A stretch of 64,000 nucleotides of DNA from positions 3,100,001 to 3,164,000 of the forward strand of contig NC_014158.1 in NCBI RefSeq assembly GCF_000092225.1, written 5' to 3'. A program made the position numbers and the translations under genes. How positions within the stretch are numbered: position 1 is the first letter of the stretch; each line of letters opens with the position of its first letter. Below, one piece after another: positions 8,087-17,612 of this stretch. The DNA comes from Tsukamurella paurometabola DSM 20162. Its GTDB lineage: Bacteria; Actinomycetota; Actinomycetes; Mycobacteriales; Mycobacteriaceae. Below the pieces are notes generated by a model. It was given only the letters and a program-made list of their open reading frames with translations, searched no databases and had not been told where the DNA came from.

Positions 8087-8305
8087 GTGGAGCTACCGCC
8101 GATGCAGCCCGTCGAATCGAGCGCGATCGAAGCAGCAGGCTACGACCCCGCAGAACAGATCCTGGCCCTCCGATTCACCGGCGGAGCCACCTATCTGTAC
8201 TACGAGGTCCCGCCAGAGGTCTTCGACGATCTTCTCGCTGCCGAGTCCACGGGGCGGTTCGTCAACGGCATCGTCAAACCGCGCTTCCGCGCCGTCGCAC
8301 TCTGA
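8087..8305 (+). CDS. KTSC domain protein
   Basis: A 72-residue protein consisting of one KTSC domain (MQPVESSAIEAAGYDP, then TYLYYEVPPEVFDDLLAAES and GRFVNGIVKPRF). The name-giving K-T-S-C residues are partly replaced, as is common. The domain occurs alone or fused to nucleases and lysyl-tRNA-synthetase-like proteins and may bind RNA; no function is established. The GTG start has GGAAGGGA 6 nt upstream. It is convergent with ahpF. Confidence 0.8.
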   Translation: MELPPMQPVESSAIEAAGYDPAEQILALRFTGGATYLYYEVPPEVFDDLLAAESTGRFVNGIVKPRFRAVAL

Positions 8306-8315
8306 CGGGCGGACG

Positions 8316-9893
8316 TCAGCCGGCGACGACGTCGGCCGGGACGTCGGTACGGATGATGTGGTCGAAGGCACTCAGCGCGGCCGTGGCGCCGGCACCTGCG
8401 GCGACCACGATCTGCTTGAACGGCACGGTGGTGCAGTCGCCGGCGGCGAACACACCGGGCACCGAGGTGCGGCCCGCCTCATCGACGACGATCTCGCCGC
8501 GGGCGCTCAATTCCAGAGTGCCCTCCAGCCACTCGGTGTTGGGCAGCAGGCCGATCTGCACGAAGACCCCGTCCAACTCGAGCGTGTGAGACTCATCGCT
8601 GGTGCGGCTCGTGTAGGTGAGGCCGGTGACCTTACCGCCGTCGCCGAGCACCTCGGTGGTCATCGCACTGACGAGGACATCGACGTTGGGCAGGCTGCGC
8701 AGCTTGCGCTGGAGCACCTGATCGGCGCGCAGTTCGGAGTCGAACTCGATGAGCGTGACGTGGGAGACGATGCCCGCCAAGTCGATCGCGGCCTCGACAC
8801 CCGAGTTGCCGCCGCCGATCACGGCAACGCGCTTGCCCTTGAACAGCGGGCCATCGCAGTGCGGGCAGTAGGTGACGCCCTTGTTGCGGTACTCGGCCTC
8901 GCCGGGCACGTCCATGGAACGCCACCGGGCGCCCGTGGAAATGACGACGGTGCGCGACTGCAGCGCAGCGCCGCTCGTGAGCTCGACGGAGATCATGCCG
9001 GTCGCCTCGTCGCGGCGCAGGTGCGCACCGCGCTGGGTGTTCATGATCTCGACGTCGTACTGGCGCACCTGGTTCTCGAGCTCGGCCGCGAACTTCGGGC
9101 CCTCGGTGTAGCTGACCGAGGTGAAGTTCTCGATGGCCATGGTGTCGAGCACCTGGCCGCCGAAGCGCTCGGCGACGATACCGGTGCGAATCCCCTTGCG
9201 GGCGGCATACACCGAAGCGGTGGCACCGGAGGGACCGCCGCCCACGACGAGCACGTCGAACGGGTCCTTCTCGGCGAGCGAGGCGGCGGTGCGCTCGGCG
9301 GCACCGTCGTCGAGCTTGCCGACGATCTGCTCTAGAGTCATGCGGCCGGAGTCGAACGGCTCGCCGTTGACGAAGACGGTCGGCACGGCCATCACCTGGC
9401 GGCTATCGACCTCGTCCTGGAACAGCGAGCCGTCGATCGCGGTGTGCGTGATGCGCGGGTTGAGCACGGACATGAGGTTCAGTGCCTGAACCACGTCCGG
9501 GCAATTCTGGCAGGACAGCGAGAAGTAGGTCTCGAAGTGGTAGTCGCCGTCGAGCTCGCGGACCTGCTCCAGCAGCTCGGCGGCCTCCTTCGACGGATGA
9601 CCACCCACTTGGAGCAGGGCGAGCACGAGCGACGAGAACTCATGCCCCAGAGGAATTCCGGCGAACTGCACCGCGATGTCGGTGCCTGCGCGCCGGATCA
9701 GGAACGACGGGGTCCGCGGGTCATCGCCGGTCCGGTCGTGGGTGATGTGCTCGGACATGCCCGCGATCTCGTCGAGCAGCTCCGCGAGTTCGGCCGACTT
9801 CGGGCCGTCATCGAGCGTCGAAACCAGCTCGACGGGCATCGTGACGTTCGCGAGCAGGGACTTGAGTTGAGTGGCGAGCGAGGCTTCGAGCAT
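8316..9893 (-). CDS. ahpF: Alkyl hydroperoxide reductase subunit F
   Basis: A 525-residue flavoprotein that passes electrons from NAD(P)H to the peroxiredoxin AhpC. The N-terminal tandem thioredoxin-like domain has a CQNC disulfide (C128/C131), and the thioredoxin-reductase-like part has a [13 protein letters not shown] loop, the redox-active CPHC near residue 345, and a second nucleotide-binding [10 protein letters not shown] motif. The ATG at 9893 follows GGAGG and matches the family length; a longer reading into ahpC was rejected. It lies 89 bp downstream of ahpC, with a strong terminator hairpin in the gap that probably lowers its expression relative to ahpC. Confidence 0.93.
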   Translation of the reverse strand: MLEASLATQLKSLLANVTMPVELVSTLDDGPKSAELAELLDEIAGMSEHITHDRTGDDPRTPSFLIRRAGTDIAVQFAGIPLGHEFSSLVLALLQVGGHPSKEAAELLEQVRELDGDYHFETYFSLSCQNCPDVVQALNLMSVLNPRITHTAIDGSLFQDEVDSRQVMAVPTVFVNGEPFDSGRMTLEQIVGKLDDGAAERTAASLAEKDPFDVLVVGGGPSGATASVYAARKGIRTGIVAERFGGQVLDTMAIENFTSVSYTEGPKFAAELENQVRQYDVEIMNTQRGAHLRRDEATGMISVELTSGAALQSRTVVISTGARWRSMDVPGEAEYRNKGVTYCPHCDGPLFKGKRVAVIGGGNSGVEAAIDLAGIVSHVTLIEFDSELRADQVLQRKLRSLPNVDVLVSAMTTEVLGDGGKVTGLTYTSRTSDESHTLELDGVFVQIGLLPNTEWLEGTLELSARGEIVVDEAGRTSVPGVFAAGDCTTVPFKQIVVAAGAGATAALSAFDHIIRTDVPADVVAG

Positions 9894-9930
9894 GGTGATC
9901 CGTTCCTCCGGAGAAGCGACAGGGATGAAA

Positions 9931-9970
9931 ACGACTGTGGGGCGGGAGGTGAGCCCCGCCCCACAGTCGT
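9931..9970 (-). terminator. Intra-operon terminator between ahpC and ahpF
   Basis: A perfect 16-bp stem (9931-9946 with 9955-9970) with an 8-nt loop. On the minus strand it is followed at once by a TTTTC run. It stands between ahpC and ahpF, so part of the transcripts should end after ahpC, giving more peroxiredoxin than reductase. Confidence 0.75.
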
Positions 9971-9982
9971 GGCGACAAGGCC

Positions 9983-10546
9983 TTAGATCTTGCCGACGAG
10001 CTCCAGCGACGGAGCGAGGGCGTCGGCGCCCTCTTCCCACTTCGCGGGGCAGACCTCGCCGGGGTGCGAGCGCACGTACTGGGCGGCCTTGACCTTGCGG
10101 ACGAGCTCAGCGGCGTTGCGGCCGATGCCCTCGGCGGTGACCTCGGTGAACTGGACCACGCCGTCGGGGTCGACCAGGAAGGTGCCCCGGTCCGCCAGGC
10201 CCTGGCCCTCGCGGAGCACCTCGAAGTCGGTGCTGATCTGCAGGCTCGGGTCACCGATCATGGCGTACTTGATCTTGGCGATGGTGTCCGACGAGGCGTG
10301 CCACGCCTTGTGGGTGAAGTGCGTGTCGGTGGAGACCGAGAAGACCTCGACGCCGAGGGACTGCAGCTCCTCATAGTGGTCGGCGAGGTCGCCGAGCTCG
10401 GTGGGGCAGACGAAGGTGAAGTCGGCCGGGTAGAAGTAGAAGACGGCCCACTTGCCCTTGATGTCCTCATCGGAGACGGTGACGAAGTTGCCGTCCTTGA
10501 ATGCCTCGGCGGTGAAGGGCTTGATCTGCTTGTTGATCAGCGACAC
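9983..10546 (-). CDS. ahpC: Alkyl hydroperoxide reductase subunit C (2-Cys peroxiredoxin)
   Basis: A 187-residue typical 2-Cys peroxiredoxin of the enterobacterial AhpC type. The peroxidatic Cys47 is in [13 protein letters not shown] and the resolving Cys166 in [10 protein letters not shown]. It reduces organic hydroperoxides, H2O2 and peroxynitrite and is recycled by AhpF, encoded next. The start is the GTG at 10546 (GAGGAAGC upstream), which gives the normal N terminus [11 protein letters not shown] 7-bp perfect inverted repeat 60-78 bp upstream is a candidate operator. No oxyR gene is adjacent. Confidence 0.94.
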   Translation of the reverse strand: MSLINKQIKPFTAEAFKDGNFVTVSDEDIKGKWAVFYFYPADFTFVCPTELGDLADHYEELQSLGVEVFSVSTDTHFTHKAWHASSDTIAKIKYAMIGDPSLQISTDFEVLREGQGLADRGTFLVDPDGVVQFTEVTAEGIGRNAAELVRKVKAAQYVRSHPGEVCPAKWEEGADALAPSLELVGKI

Positions 10547-10605
10547 GTGCTTCCTCGTTTCGTTCGGGTACCTGTTGGGTTCGAATTCGAGGTTAGGTCC
10601 GCGCG

Positions 10606-10624
10606 ATTGATTGGACAAATCAAT
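10606..10624 (-). promoter_or_regulatory. Inverted repeat upstream of ahpC
   Basis: ATTGATT-GGACA-AATCAAT is a perfect 7-bp inverted repeat with a 5-bp spacer, lying 60-78 bp before the ahpC start. A second weaker repeat, GACAT-acatc-ATGTC, lies just upstream (about 10634-10648). The size and AT-richness fit a LysR-type (OxyR) or other redox regulator site; which one is inference. Confidence 0.5.
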
Positions 10625-10771
10625 TCGTCCTAGGACATACATCATGTCTGCCTATCATTGCAGGCAGCGGACCTGAGAGGTGGTGATTACACGGGCGTGA
10701 TTCTCATCACTGTCGCCAGAACTTGACGCGCCAGCGACAGGACCCGCAACGACGATGCCCCGTGCGGGCGG

Positions 10772-11053
10772 CTACGTCAGTGACGAGCCGGTACGCACCT
10801 GAAGTGGCTCGTACAGGTGCGGACCGACGGCCTGGACCATTGCGGTGAACGCAGGCGACGTGGAGTGCGCCGTGAGCGCCTCGGGACTCTCCCACTGCTC
10901 GATGAAGAAGAACTCGGACTCGTTCTCGGCGGCGTCGTAGGAGATGCAGCCGGGTTCCTGCCGGACCAGCGGGAGGGCGGTCGCGATCGCCTCGCGTACT
11001 GCGGCCCGCCCCTCGGCGGTCGGCTTCACAACGGCGGATACGAGCACTGTCAT
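10772..11053 (-). CDS. Antibiotic biosynthesis monooxygenase (ABM)-domain protein, putative quinol monooxygenase
   Basis: A 93-residue ferredoxin-like ABM domain: it starts MTVLVSAVVKPTAEGRAAVREAI, then GCISYDAAENESEFFFIEQWESPEAL and HSTSPAFTAMV. Close relatives are YgiN-type quinol monooxygenases and small dimeric cofactor-free oxygenases. The ATG at 11053 follows GGAGAC and matches the domain length; 14 further in-frame codons upstream are not needed. It is a single gene on the minus strand between ahpC and tRNA-Ala. Confidence 0.85.
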   Translation of the reverse strand: MTVLVSAVVKPTAEGRAAVREAIATALPLVRQEPGCISYDAAENESEFFFIEQWESPEALTAHSTSPAFTAMVQAVGPHLYEPLQVRTGSSLT

Positions 11054-11240
11054 GGGGTGTCTCCTCAGTGGTCGCGTGTGATCGGGCGTCGTCACGTGCC
11101 GTACCCGAACGAATGAGGACCACTGTAGGCCGATGGCGGCGGCGAGTGCCGGTCGCTGCCACGCGATACTCAGGAGTACCCTCTGCCGCTTCGGTTTCCT
11201 CGATTGCCGCCCTCAGGCACCAACGACGGTGACGATATCG

Positions 11241-11281
11241 AAAAAGCCGCCCGGTCTCGCGATATCGCGAGACCGGGCGGC
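11241..11281 (-). terminator. Terminator of tRNA-Ala
   Basis: A 36-bp perfect palindrome (11246-11281, two 18-nt arms with no spacer) is followed on the minus strand by five T residues (11245-11241). It begins 7 bp after the tRNA 3' end, so it is the intrinsic terminator of the tRNA-Ala gene. Confidence 0.85.
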
Positions 11282-11287
11282 CTTCTG

Positions 11288-11360
11288 TGGAGCTAAGGGG
11301 ACTCGAACCCCTGACCCCCACACTGCCAGTGTGGTGCGCTACCAGCTGCGCCATAGCCCC
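11288..11360 (-). tRNA. tRNA-Ala(GGC)
   Basis: Seventy-three nucleotides on the minus strand fold as a full cloverleaf. The acceptor arm GGGGCTA pairs with TAGCTCC (one G-U), the D arm contains GCGCAGCTGGTAGCGC, the anticodon loop is CTGGCAG with anticodon GGC, and the T arm has GGTTCGAGTCC. CCA is not encoded. Confidence 0.95.
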
Positions 11361-11448
11361 GTATCAAGTTGTTCACCTGCGGTTTCCCGCCCGGAGAACA
11401 TTACAGGAGGCGCGCACCGGCCACCAAATCGGCAGGTCAGAACCGAAG

Positions 11449-12189
11449 TCAGGCCATAGCCTGGGTGAGCCAATCGCCCTGGACCTTGAGCAGCTCGCCG
11501 TCCTTGACCACAGTCGGAGTACCGGTGCTACCGATCTCCTGCATGAGCTTGCTGCCTGCGGCGGCGTTGGTGGCCGACTCAGCGGTGTACTTGCCGTCGC
11601 GGATCGCGGCGATCACATCGGCGGGCAACTCGACCCCCTTCGACTTCGCACCGTCGGCCATCACGGTGGCGAGACCGGCATTGTCGCGGTCACCCGAACC
11701 TTCCTGCGGCTGCTGCGCGTACATCGCGCTATGCGCGCCCAGCCACGCCTTCTGCTTCTGGTCGTCGGGCAGTGACGATTTGGCGATCGCCAGAAGGCCG
11801 CCGCCGGCACGGTCGGAGTAGTCGCGGGACGGGCTCTGCTGGTTCAGGAACGACAGCATGAAGAACTTGATCTGCAGGCTCCCGTCCTCGATGCCCTTGG
11901 TGATCTGCTCGCCGTAATTGCGCTCCATGTTGCCGCAGGCAGGGCAGTAGGGATCCTCGAAGAAGGTCAGCTTGGTCTTGGCGTCGTCCTTGCCGAGCAC
12001 GAACACCGGGGTCGCGCCATTGATGGCGGCCGTCACCTTGTCAGCCGGCGTGCCCTCCTTCTTACTCAGCAGCAGCACGCCGCCGATCACGACCACGATC
12101 ACCACCAGGACGGCGATTCCGCCCAACACGTAGGTCATGGTGTTGGACTGCTTCACAGGAACGTATTTGGCGTTCTTACCCTTGCTCAC
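11449..12189 (-). CDS. Membrane-anchored DsbA-like thioredoxin-fold protein
   Basis: A roughly 246-residue protein with one N-terminal membrane helix (about residues 18-40, a Val/Ile/Leu-rich stretch followed by LLLSKKEG) and an extracytoplasmic DsbA-type thioredoxin fold. The redox motif is CPAC in FFEDPYCPACGNMERNYG, and the cis-Pro loop is STGTPTVV. It belongs to the mycobacterial family of membrane-tethered oxidoreductases that form or isomerise disulfides in exported proteins. Starts at GTG 12195 and GTG 12189 are both possible; the second is chosen because it matches the basic N terminus SKGKNAKYVP. It lies 44 bp downstream of pgm on the same strand. Confidence 0.85.
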   Translation of the reverse strand: MSKGKNAKYVPVKQSNTMTYVLGGIAVLVVIVVVIGGVLLLSKKEGTPADKVTAAINGATPVFVLGKDDAKTKLTFFEDPYCPACGNMERNYGEQITKGIEDGSLQIKFFMLSFLNQQSPSRDYSDRAGGGLLAIAKSSLPDDQKQKAWLGAHSAMYAQQPQEGSGDRDNAGLATVMADGAKSKGVELPADVIAAIRDGKYTAESATNAAAGSKLMQEIGSTGTPTVVKDGELLKVQGDWLTQAMA

Positions 12190-12232
12190 CCCCACACCAT
12201 AGCGGGACTCGGACTATGAGCAGGTCAAGCGA

Positions 12233-13873
12233 TTATGAAGATAGTGCGTCGTCCACGAGGGCCTTCGCTTCCGCCTGCACCAGGGCCAGATGTTCGGGTC
12301 CGCGGAACGACTCGGCATAGATCTTGTAGACGTCCTCCGTACCCGAAGGCCGGGCGGCGAACCAGGCGTTCTCGGTGGTCACCTTCAGGCCGCCGATCGG
12401 GGCACCATTGCCGGGGGCTCGGGTGAGGGTCGCGGTGATCGGCTCCCCCGCCAACTCGTCGGCGGCGACCTGCTCCGGGGACAACTTCGCCAGCACCGCC
12501 TTCTGTTCCCGATCCGCGGGGGCGTCGATCCTCGCATATGCGGGCACGCCGTACTGCTCGCCGAGCACCGCGAAGTGCTGCGACGGGGTCTTGCCGGTCA
12601 CGGCCAGGATCTCGGCAGCGAGCAGCGCAAGAATGATGCCGTCCTTGTCGGTGGTCCACACGCCACCGTCGTGCCGGAGGAACGAGGCACCGGCGGACTC
12701 CTCGCCGCCGAAGCCGACGCTGCCGTCGAGGAGGCCCGGGACGAACCATTTGAATCCGACGGGAACCTCCAGCAGCGTGCGCTCGCGCTCCGCGACCACT
12801 CGGTCGATCATGGACGAGCTGACCAGGGTTTTGCCTACGGCCGCATCGTCGCGCCAGCCCTTACGGGACGCGAAGAGATAGTCGATCGCGACGGCCAAGT
12901 AGTGATTCGGGTTCATCAGGCCCCCGTCGGGGGTGACGATGCCGTGCCGGTCCGAGTCGGCGTCGTTGCCGGTCGCGATGTCGAATTGGTCCTTGTTCGC
13001 GATGAGCGAGGCCATCGCGTTGGGTGAGCTGCAGTCCATCCGGATCTTGCCGTCGGTGTCGAGGGTCATGAACGCGAACTGCGGGTCGACCGTGGGGTTC
13101 ACCACCGTCAGGTCCAGGTTGTACCGGTCGCCGATGGCGCCCCAGTAGCCGACCGCGGCGCCGCCGAGTGGGTCGGCCCCGATGCGCACACTCGCGTCAC
13201 GGATCGTGTCGAGGTGCAGCACCGAGGGCAGGTCGCCTACGTACGAATCGAGGTAGTCGAAGCGGCGCACCACATCCGAGGCGAGTGCGCGGTCGATCGG
13301 GATGCGCTTCACCTCGCGCAGGCCGCCGGCCAGAATCTCATTGGCCCGTGCGGCGATCGCGGCGGTGGCGTCGGTGTCGGCGGGGCCGCCGTTGGGCGGG
13401 TTGTACTTGAAGCCGCCGTCGGCCGGCGGGTTGTGCGACGGGGTCACGACGATACCGTCGGCCTGCACATCGGTGCGTCCCCGGTTGAAGGTGAGGATGG
13501 CGTGGCTCACAGCGGGTGTCGGCGTGTAGCGGTCGTCGAGGTCGATCAGGGTCTCGACGCCATTGGCGGCAAGAACCTCGACGGCGGACTCCCACGCCGG
13601 CCCAGACAACAGGTGTGTGTCCTTGGCCAGGAACAGAGGGCCTCGGATCCCCTGGGCGGTGCGGTACTCGACGATGGCCTGAGTAGTGGCCAGGATGTGG
13701 TCCTCGTTGAAGCTGCCGTTCAGCGATGTGCCGCGATGGCCCGAGGTCCCGAAGACGACCCGCTGATCGGGGTCTCCAGGGTCCGGATGCTCCGAATGGT
13801 ATGCCGTATGAACGGCATCGACGTCGATCAGGTCTTCGGGAAGCGCCGGCTGTCCGGCACGCGCATGAGCCAT
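12233..13873 (-). CDS. pgm: Phosphoglucomutase (alpha-D-glucose phosphate-specific)
   Basis: A 546-residue phosphohexomutase that interconverts glucose 1-phosphate and glucose 6-phosphate, feeding glycogen, trehalose and cell-wall sugar synthesis. The four usual domains are visible: an N-terminal [10 protein letters not shown] loop, the phosphoserine loop [11 protein letters not shown], the metal-binding DADSDRHG loop, the sugar-binding [10 protein letters not shown], and the C-terminal phosphate-binding [15 protein letters not shown]. The length is normal. ATG 13873 with AAGGGGTGA upstream is preferred to the start three codons earlier. A long hairpin lies just upstream. Confidence 0.95.
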   Translation of the reverse strand: MAHARAGQPALPEDLIDVDAVHTAYHSEHPDPGDPDQRVVFGTSGHRGTSLNGSFNEDHILATTQAIVEYRTAQGIRGPLFLAKDTHLLSGPAWESAVEVLAANGVETLIDLDDRYTPTPAVSHAILTFNRGRTDVQADGIVVTPSHNPPADGGFKYNPPNGGPADTDATAAIAARANEILAGGLREVKRIPIDRALASDVVRRFDYLDSYVGDLPSVLHLDTIRDASVRIGADPLGGAAVGYWGAIGDRYNLDLTVVNPTVDPQFAFMTLDTDGKIRMDCSSPNAMASLIANKDQFDIATGNDADSDRHGIVTPDGGLMNPNHYLAVAIDYLFASRKGWRDDAAVGKTLVSSSMIDRVVAERERTLLEVPVGFKWFVPGLLDGSVGFGGEESAGASFLRHDGGVWTTDKDGIILALLAAEILAVTGKTPSQHFAVLGEQYGVPAYARIDAPADREQKAVLAKLSPEQVAADELAGEPITATLTRAPGNGAPIGGLKVTTENAWFAARPSGTEDVYKIYAESFRGPEHLALVQAEAKALVDDALSS

Positions 13874-13897
13874 CGGTGTCACCCCTTCATCGAGCGT

Positions 13898-13932
13898 GGA
13901 CGTGCTGTTGCAGGTTGCACAACAGCACGTCC
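13898..13932 (-). repeat. 13-bp perfect inverted repeat between gntP and pgm
   Basis: Arms of 13 nt (13898-13910 and 13920-13932, GGACGTGCTGTTG and its complement) enclose a 9-nt loop. It lies 25 bp upstream of pgm and 41 bp downstream of the GntP-type gene, both on the minus strand. No T-tract follows, so it may be a stem terminator of the catabolic operon or an operator/5' UTR hairpin for pgm. Confidence 0.6.
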
Positions 13933-13973
13933 AACGTATCCCCGACTCCCGCTCGGCGCGCGGGGAACGAAAG

Positions 13974-15368
13974 CTAGACGAAGGCCCAGAGGAGCAGCAC
14001 CATCGCGAAGCCGACCACCGAGAGGATCGTCTCGAGAACAGTCCAGGTCATCAGCGTCTGTTTGACAGTCATGTTGAAGTACTTCGCGACGATCCAGAAG
14101 CCACCGTCGTTGACGTGACTGAGGATGATCGAGCCCGCTGAGATGGCGATCACAATCAGGGCGATCTGCGCCTGCGAGTACCCGCCCGACGCCACCGCCT
14201 CGCCGATGATCCCGGCGGTCGCGGTGATGGCCACCGTCGCCGACCCCTGCGCGATCCGCAGCGCACAGCTGACCAGGTACGCGGAGACGATGAGCGGCAA
14301 CCCCAGGTTCGACATCGAATCGGTGAGCGCGGTGCCCACGCCAGTGGCCCGAAGGACCGCACCGAACAGGGCACCTGCACCGACGACGAGCAGGATCATG
14401 CCGATCGGCTTGAGCGCATTGCCCGTCATCTCCGCGAGTTGATTGGCGTTGATCCCGCGGCGGATGCCCAGGAGGTAGAAGGCGAGGACGACGGCCAGCG
14501 TGAGCGCAATCGCCGGTGTGCCGAAGAACACCAGGATCGAATAGGGCTGCGAGCCCGGTTCGAGGATCACCGACCCGAAGGTGCCGCCCAGGATCAGCAG
14601 CATCGGGACGGCGATGATGAAGGCGATCAGGCCCAGCGGCGGCGGGGTCTTGCTGGCGTGTTCCTCCTCGGGGACGAAGTCCTCAGGGACCTCGACGATC
14701 ACGCGCTTGCCGATCCAGGTGCCCCACACGATGCCGGAGACGAACCAGGCGGGGATGCCGCAGATGATCCCCATCAGGATGATCCAGCCGAGCGAGGTGT
14801 GGAGCAGGCCTGCGGCGGCCACTGGTCCGGGGTGCGGAGGCAGGAAGGCGTGTGTCATCGATAGTCCCGCGAGCATGGGCAGCGCGTACATCACCAGGGA
14901 CTTGCCGCCGCGCTTGGCGCAGACGTACACCAGCGGCGCCAGGATGAAGATGCCGATGTCGAAGAACACCGGAATACCTAGGATGAGACCGGTGACACCC
15001 ATGGCGAGCGGTGCGCCCTTGGGCCCGAACAGCCGCAGGAGACAGTTGGTGAGAACATCAGCGCCGCCTGATCTTTCGAGCAGGGCGCCCAGGACCGTAC
15101 CGAGGCCGATGATCGGGGCGATGTGACCGAGGATGCCGCCGAACCCGGTTTCCAGAATCGACTGGGCGGCACCCTTCTGCGGCGATCCGACCAGCTTCTC
15201 CACCGAAACGCCGGCCACGAGCGCGAGCCCCACGGACACGATGATCAAGGCGATGAACGGTTCGAGCTTGACCTTGATGATCAGCAACAGCAGCACGGCG
15301 ATCGAGACCGCCGCCAGGGTCAGCAGCCCGCCGGTATCGTGCTGCAACCATTCAACTACCGAGGACAT
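13974..15368 (-). CDS. GntP-family permease (gluconate/amino-sugar acid or D-serine type)
   Basis: A 464-residue integral membrane protein with about 13 hydrophobic segments, of the gluconate:H+ symporter family. Family marks include the PHPGPVAAA loop (about residue 170), [12 protein letters not shown] before it, and [17 protein letters not shown] in the C-terminal half. Members carry gluconate and related sugar acids, and DsdX-type members carry D-serine. It is the last gene of the four-gene minus-strand operon, 9 bp after the aldolase. The context suggests it imports the sugar acid or N-acyl amino-sugar acid that the other enzymes degrade. Confidence 0.88.
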   Translation of the reverse strand: MSSVVEWLQHDTGGLLTLAAVSIAVLLLLIIKVKLEPFIALIIVSVGLALVAGVSVEKLVGSPQKGAAQSILETGFGGILGHIAPIIGLGTVLGALLERSGGADVLTNCLLRLFGPKGAPLAMGVTGLILGIPVFFDIGIFILAPLVYVCAKRGGKSLVMYALPMLAGLSMTHAFLPPHPGPVAAAGLLHTSLGWIILMGIICGIPAWFVSGIVWGTWIGKRVIVEVPEDFVPEEEHASKTPPPLGLIAFIIAVPMLLILGGTFGSVILEPGSQPYSILVFFGTPAIALTLAVVLAFYLLGIRRGINANQLAEMTGNALKPIGMILLVVGAGALFGAVLRATGVGTALTDSMSNLGLPLIVSAYLVSCALRIAQGSATVAITATAGIIGEAVASGGYSQAQIALIVIAISAGSIILSHVNDGGFWIVAKYFNMTVKQTLMTWTVLETILSVVGFAMVLLLWAFV

Positions 15369-15377
15369 CGGCGTCTC

Positions 15378-16001
15378 CTATCCGAGAGCGGCCACGAAAC
15401 GCGCGGCACGCGTGGTGATATCGGCCCAGTCGCCGGCGGCGACGGTGGCGGGTGGCACGACGGACGTGCCGGCGCAGACGGCGACCGCGCCCGCGTCCAG
15501 GAATTCGTGGGCATTGCTCTCGCTGACGCCACCGGACGGTAGCAGGGGCAGTCCCGGGAACGGACCGTGCAGGTCCTTGAGGTAGCCCGGCCCGAAGGCG
15601 CGGGCGGGGAAGATCTTCACGGCTACCGAGCCGAGTGCGGCGGCACGTGCCACTTCGGTCGGAGTGAGCGCCCCGAGGAAGACGGGGATGCCGAAGTCGC
15701 GCGCGGTCTGCGCGACGTCTTCGTTCACATCGGGGGTCACCAGGAATCGGGCGCCCGCGTTCACCGCGTCCCGGGCCTGCGCCGATGTCCGCACGGTGCC
15801 CACCCCGAGGCAGGTTTCGACGACGGTCGCGGCCCGCTCCAGATGGTCGAGCACCCCGGGCGTGGTGAAGGTGAGTTCCACTGTGCGGATGCCGCCGGCG
15901 GCGAGCGCCCGGCACAGCGCCGCCGCATCGGGCAGATCGGGAGCGCGGACGACGGTGAGCACGCGGTCGGCGCGGAGATCGTCGAGTAGGGAGGTGGTCA
16001 C
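15378..16001 (-). CDS. eda: KDPG/KHG-type aldolase
   Basis: A 207-residue class-I aldolase of the 2-keto-3-deoxy-6-phosphogluconate family. The Schiff-base lysine lies in VAVKIFPARAFGPGYLK, the substrate glycine loop in LGVGTVRTSAQAR, and the phosphate-binding end in LPSGGVSESNAHEFL. It would cleave KDPG to pyruvate and glyceraldehyde 3-phosphate. The GTG start at 16001 has AGGAG upstream and overlaps the deacylase stop by 4 bp; a longer reading through the deacylase gene was rejected. With the divergent KDG kinase it completes the lower half of an Entner-Doudoroff-like route. Confidence 0.88.
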   Translation of the reverse strand: MTTSLLDDLRADRVLTVVRAPDLPDAAALCRALAAGGIRTVELTFTTPGVLDHLERAATVVETCLGVGTVRTSAQARDAVNAGARFLVTPDVNEDVAQTARDFGIPVFLGALTPTEVARAAALGSVAVKIFPARAFGPGYLKDLHGPFPGLPLLPSGGVSESNAHEFLDAGAVAVCAGTSVVPPATVAAGDWADITTRAARFVAALG

Positions 16002-17599
16002 AGGACTCCTTCGTCGGTGAGCCGGAGCGCCCCGCCTGCGCGGGCGCCGGTGAGAGCGCCATCGTCGAGCGCGAGGACGCCGCGCACGAAGACGTGCGAG
16101 AAACCCGCGGCAGGTGTCCGCGGAGACTCGTACGTGGCGCGGTCGATCACGGTATCGGGGTCGAACAGTGCCAGGTCGGCGGCGAAGCCCTCGCGGATCA
16201 GGCCGCGACGCACCAGTTTCAGTCGGCGGGCGGCCCGGCCGGTGAGGTGGCCGACGCATTCCTCGAGGCTCATCAGCCCCAGATCGCGGCTGTAGTGACC
16301 GAGATACCGAGCGAAGGTGCCCCAGCCTCGCGGGTGCGGTTTGGCGCCTACGAGCAGTCCGTCGCTGCCACCGGTATGGGTGCGGTGGCGCATGATCGCG
16401 CGCACGTTCTCCTCGTGCCCGACGTGTTGCAGGATGCCGGTGGCGAGCCTGTCGTCGAGCAGGATGCCCACGCACACATCGAACGGATCACGGCCCTCGG
16501 CCGTCGCGATCCGACTGATGGTGCACCCCACATACCCGGCCAGTCGCGGATTGCCGACGCCACTGATTTCAATGGTGTCCCACTCGGCGGTCACACCATG
16601 GCAGCCGTCGGAGCCGCTGTGTTCCAGGTGTTCCCGGATCCGGACCAACGCCTCGGGATCGCGTAGCCTGCCGAGGACGGCATCAGTTCCGCCGGCCGCG
16701 ACCCAGCTGGGCAGAATCGCCGAGAGTGTGGTGGCACCGGGAAGGTACGGGTACGTGTCCAGGCTGATGTCGGCGCCGTCGGCGATCGCCGCGTCGAGCA
16801 GTTCCAGAAGCTCCGGGCCGCGCCCCTTGTTCGGCCCGAAGTTCAGGGTCGCGTGCGCGAGGTGCAGCGGGCAGCCGGTAGCAAGAGAGAGATCGATCAT
16901 CTCCCGGTAGGCGTCCATCGCGCCCGCTCCGTACCTGCGGTGGTGGGGCGAGAAGTAGCCGCCGTGCCGCGCAGTGGTGCGCAGCAACGCATCCAGTTCG
17001 GCGCCGTCTGCGTACATGGCCGGGGTGTAGGTGAGGCCGGTCGAGAGTCCCACGGCCCCCTCGCGAAGCCCCTGCGTCAGGATCTCCTGCATCCGTACCA
17101 CCTCGGACGGGGTCGCGACGCCGTCGTCGAAGCCCCGCGTGAGTGCACGCAGGAGGCCGTGCGGCACGAGATAGGCGAGGTTGGTCGCGGTGCCCGCCTC
17201 ATCAAGCCGGTCCAGGTACTCGCCCACGGTGCGCCAGGAGAAGTCGAAGTCGTCCGGATCGGTGTTCCAGCCGGCGATCTGCTTCCGCACCGCGGCGAGC
17301 GTCTCGTCGGTCACCGGCGCATAGCTCAGGCCGTCCTGGCCGATCACCTCACAGGTGACGCCCTGGGTGATCCAGGACGGATGCGCGGGGTTGAGGAGAA
17401 CCTGAAGGTCCGAATGCGCATGCATGTCGATGAAACCAGGGGTGAGCACCAGCCCGTCGGCATCGATCACTCGATGCGCCGCGCCCACGTCGGCGCCGAT
17501 GGCGGCGATAGCGCCATCGGTGACGGCCACGTCGGCGGTGTACCGCGGCGTCTCGGTGCCGTCGATCACGGCGGCACCGCGGATCACGAAGTCGTGCAT
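15998..17599 (-). CDS. N-acyl-D-amino acid deacylase family amidohydrolase
   Basis: A 533-residue amidohydrolase of the D-aminoacylase family. The N-terminal beta-sandwich strand DFVIRGAAVIDG is followed by the metal motif GFIDMHAHSDLQVL. TTARHGGYFSPHHR and HLAHATLNFG hold further metal-site residues, and the C-terminal sandwich ends with VFVRGVLALDDG. These zinc enzymes release the acyl group from N-acyl-D-amino acids, and relatives deacetylate 2-acetamido-sugar acids. The ATG at 17599 gives the normal family start. It sits between the PLP enzyme (13 bp upstream) and the aldolase (4-bp overlap). Confidence 0.88.
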   Translation of the reverse strand: MHDFVIRGAAVIDGTETPRYTADVAVTDGAIAAIGADVGAAHRVIDADGLVLTPGFIDMHAHSDLQVLLNPAHPSWITQGVTCEVIGQDGLSYAPVTDETLAAVRKQIAGWNTDPDDFDFSWRTVGEYLDRLDEAGTATNLAYLVPHGLLRALTRGFDDGVATPSEVVRMQEILTQGLREGAVGLSTGLTYTPAMYADGAELDALLRTTARHGGYFSPHHRRYGAGAMDAYREMIDLSLATGCPLHLAHATLNFGPNKGRGPELLELLDAAIADGADISLDTYPYLPGATTLSAILPSWVAAGGTDAVLGRLRDPEALVRIREHLEHSGSDGCHGVTAEWDTIEISGVGNPRLAGYVGCTISRIATAEGRDPFDVCVGILLDDRLATGILQHVGHEENVRAIMRHRTHTGGSDGLLVGAKPHPRGWGTFARYLGHYSRDLGLMSLEECVGHLTGRAARRLKLVRRGLIREGFAADLALFDPDTVIDRATYESPRTPAAGFSHVFVRGVLALDDGALTGARAGGALRLTDEGVL

Positions 17600-17612
17600 G
17601 AGGTTCCCGTAA

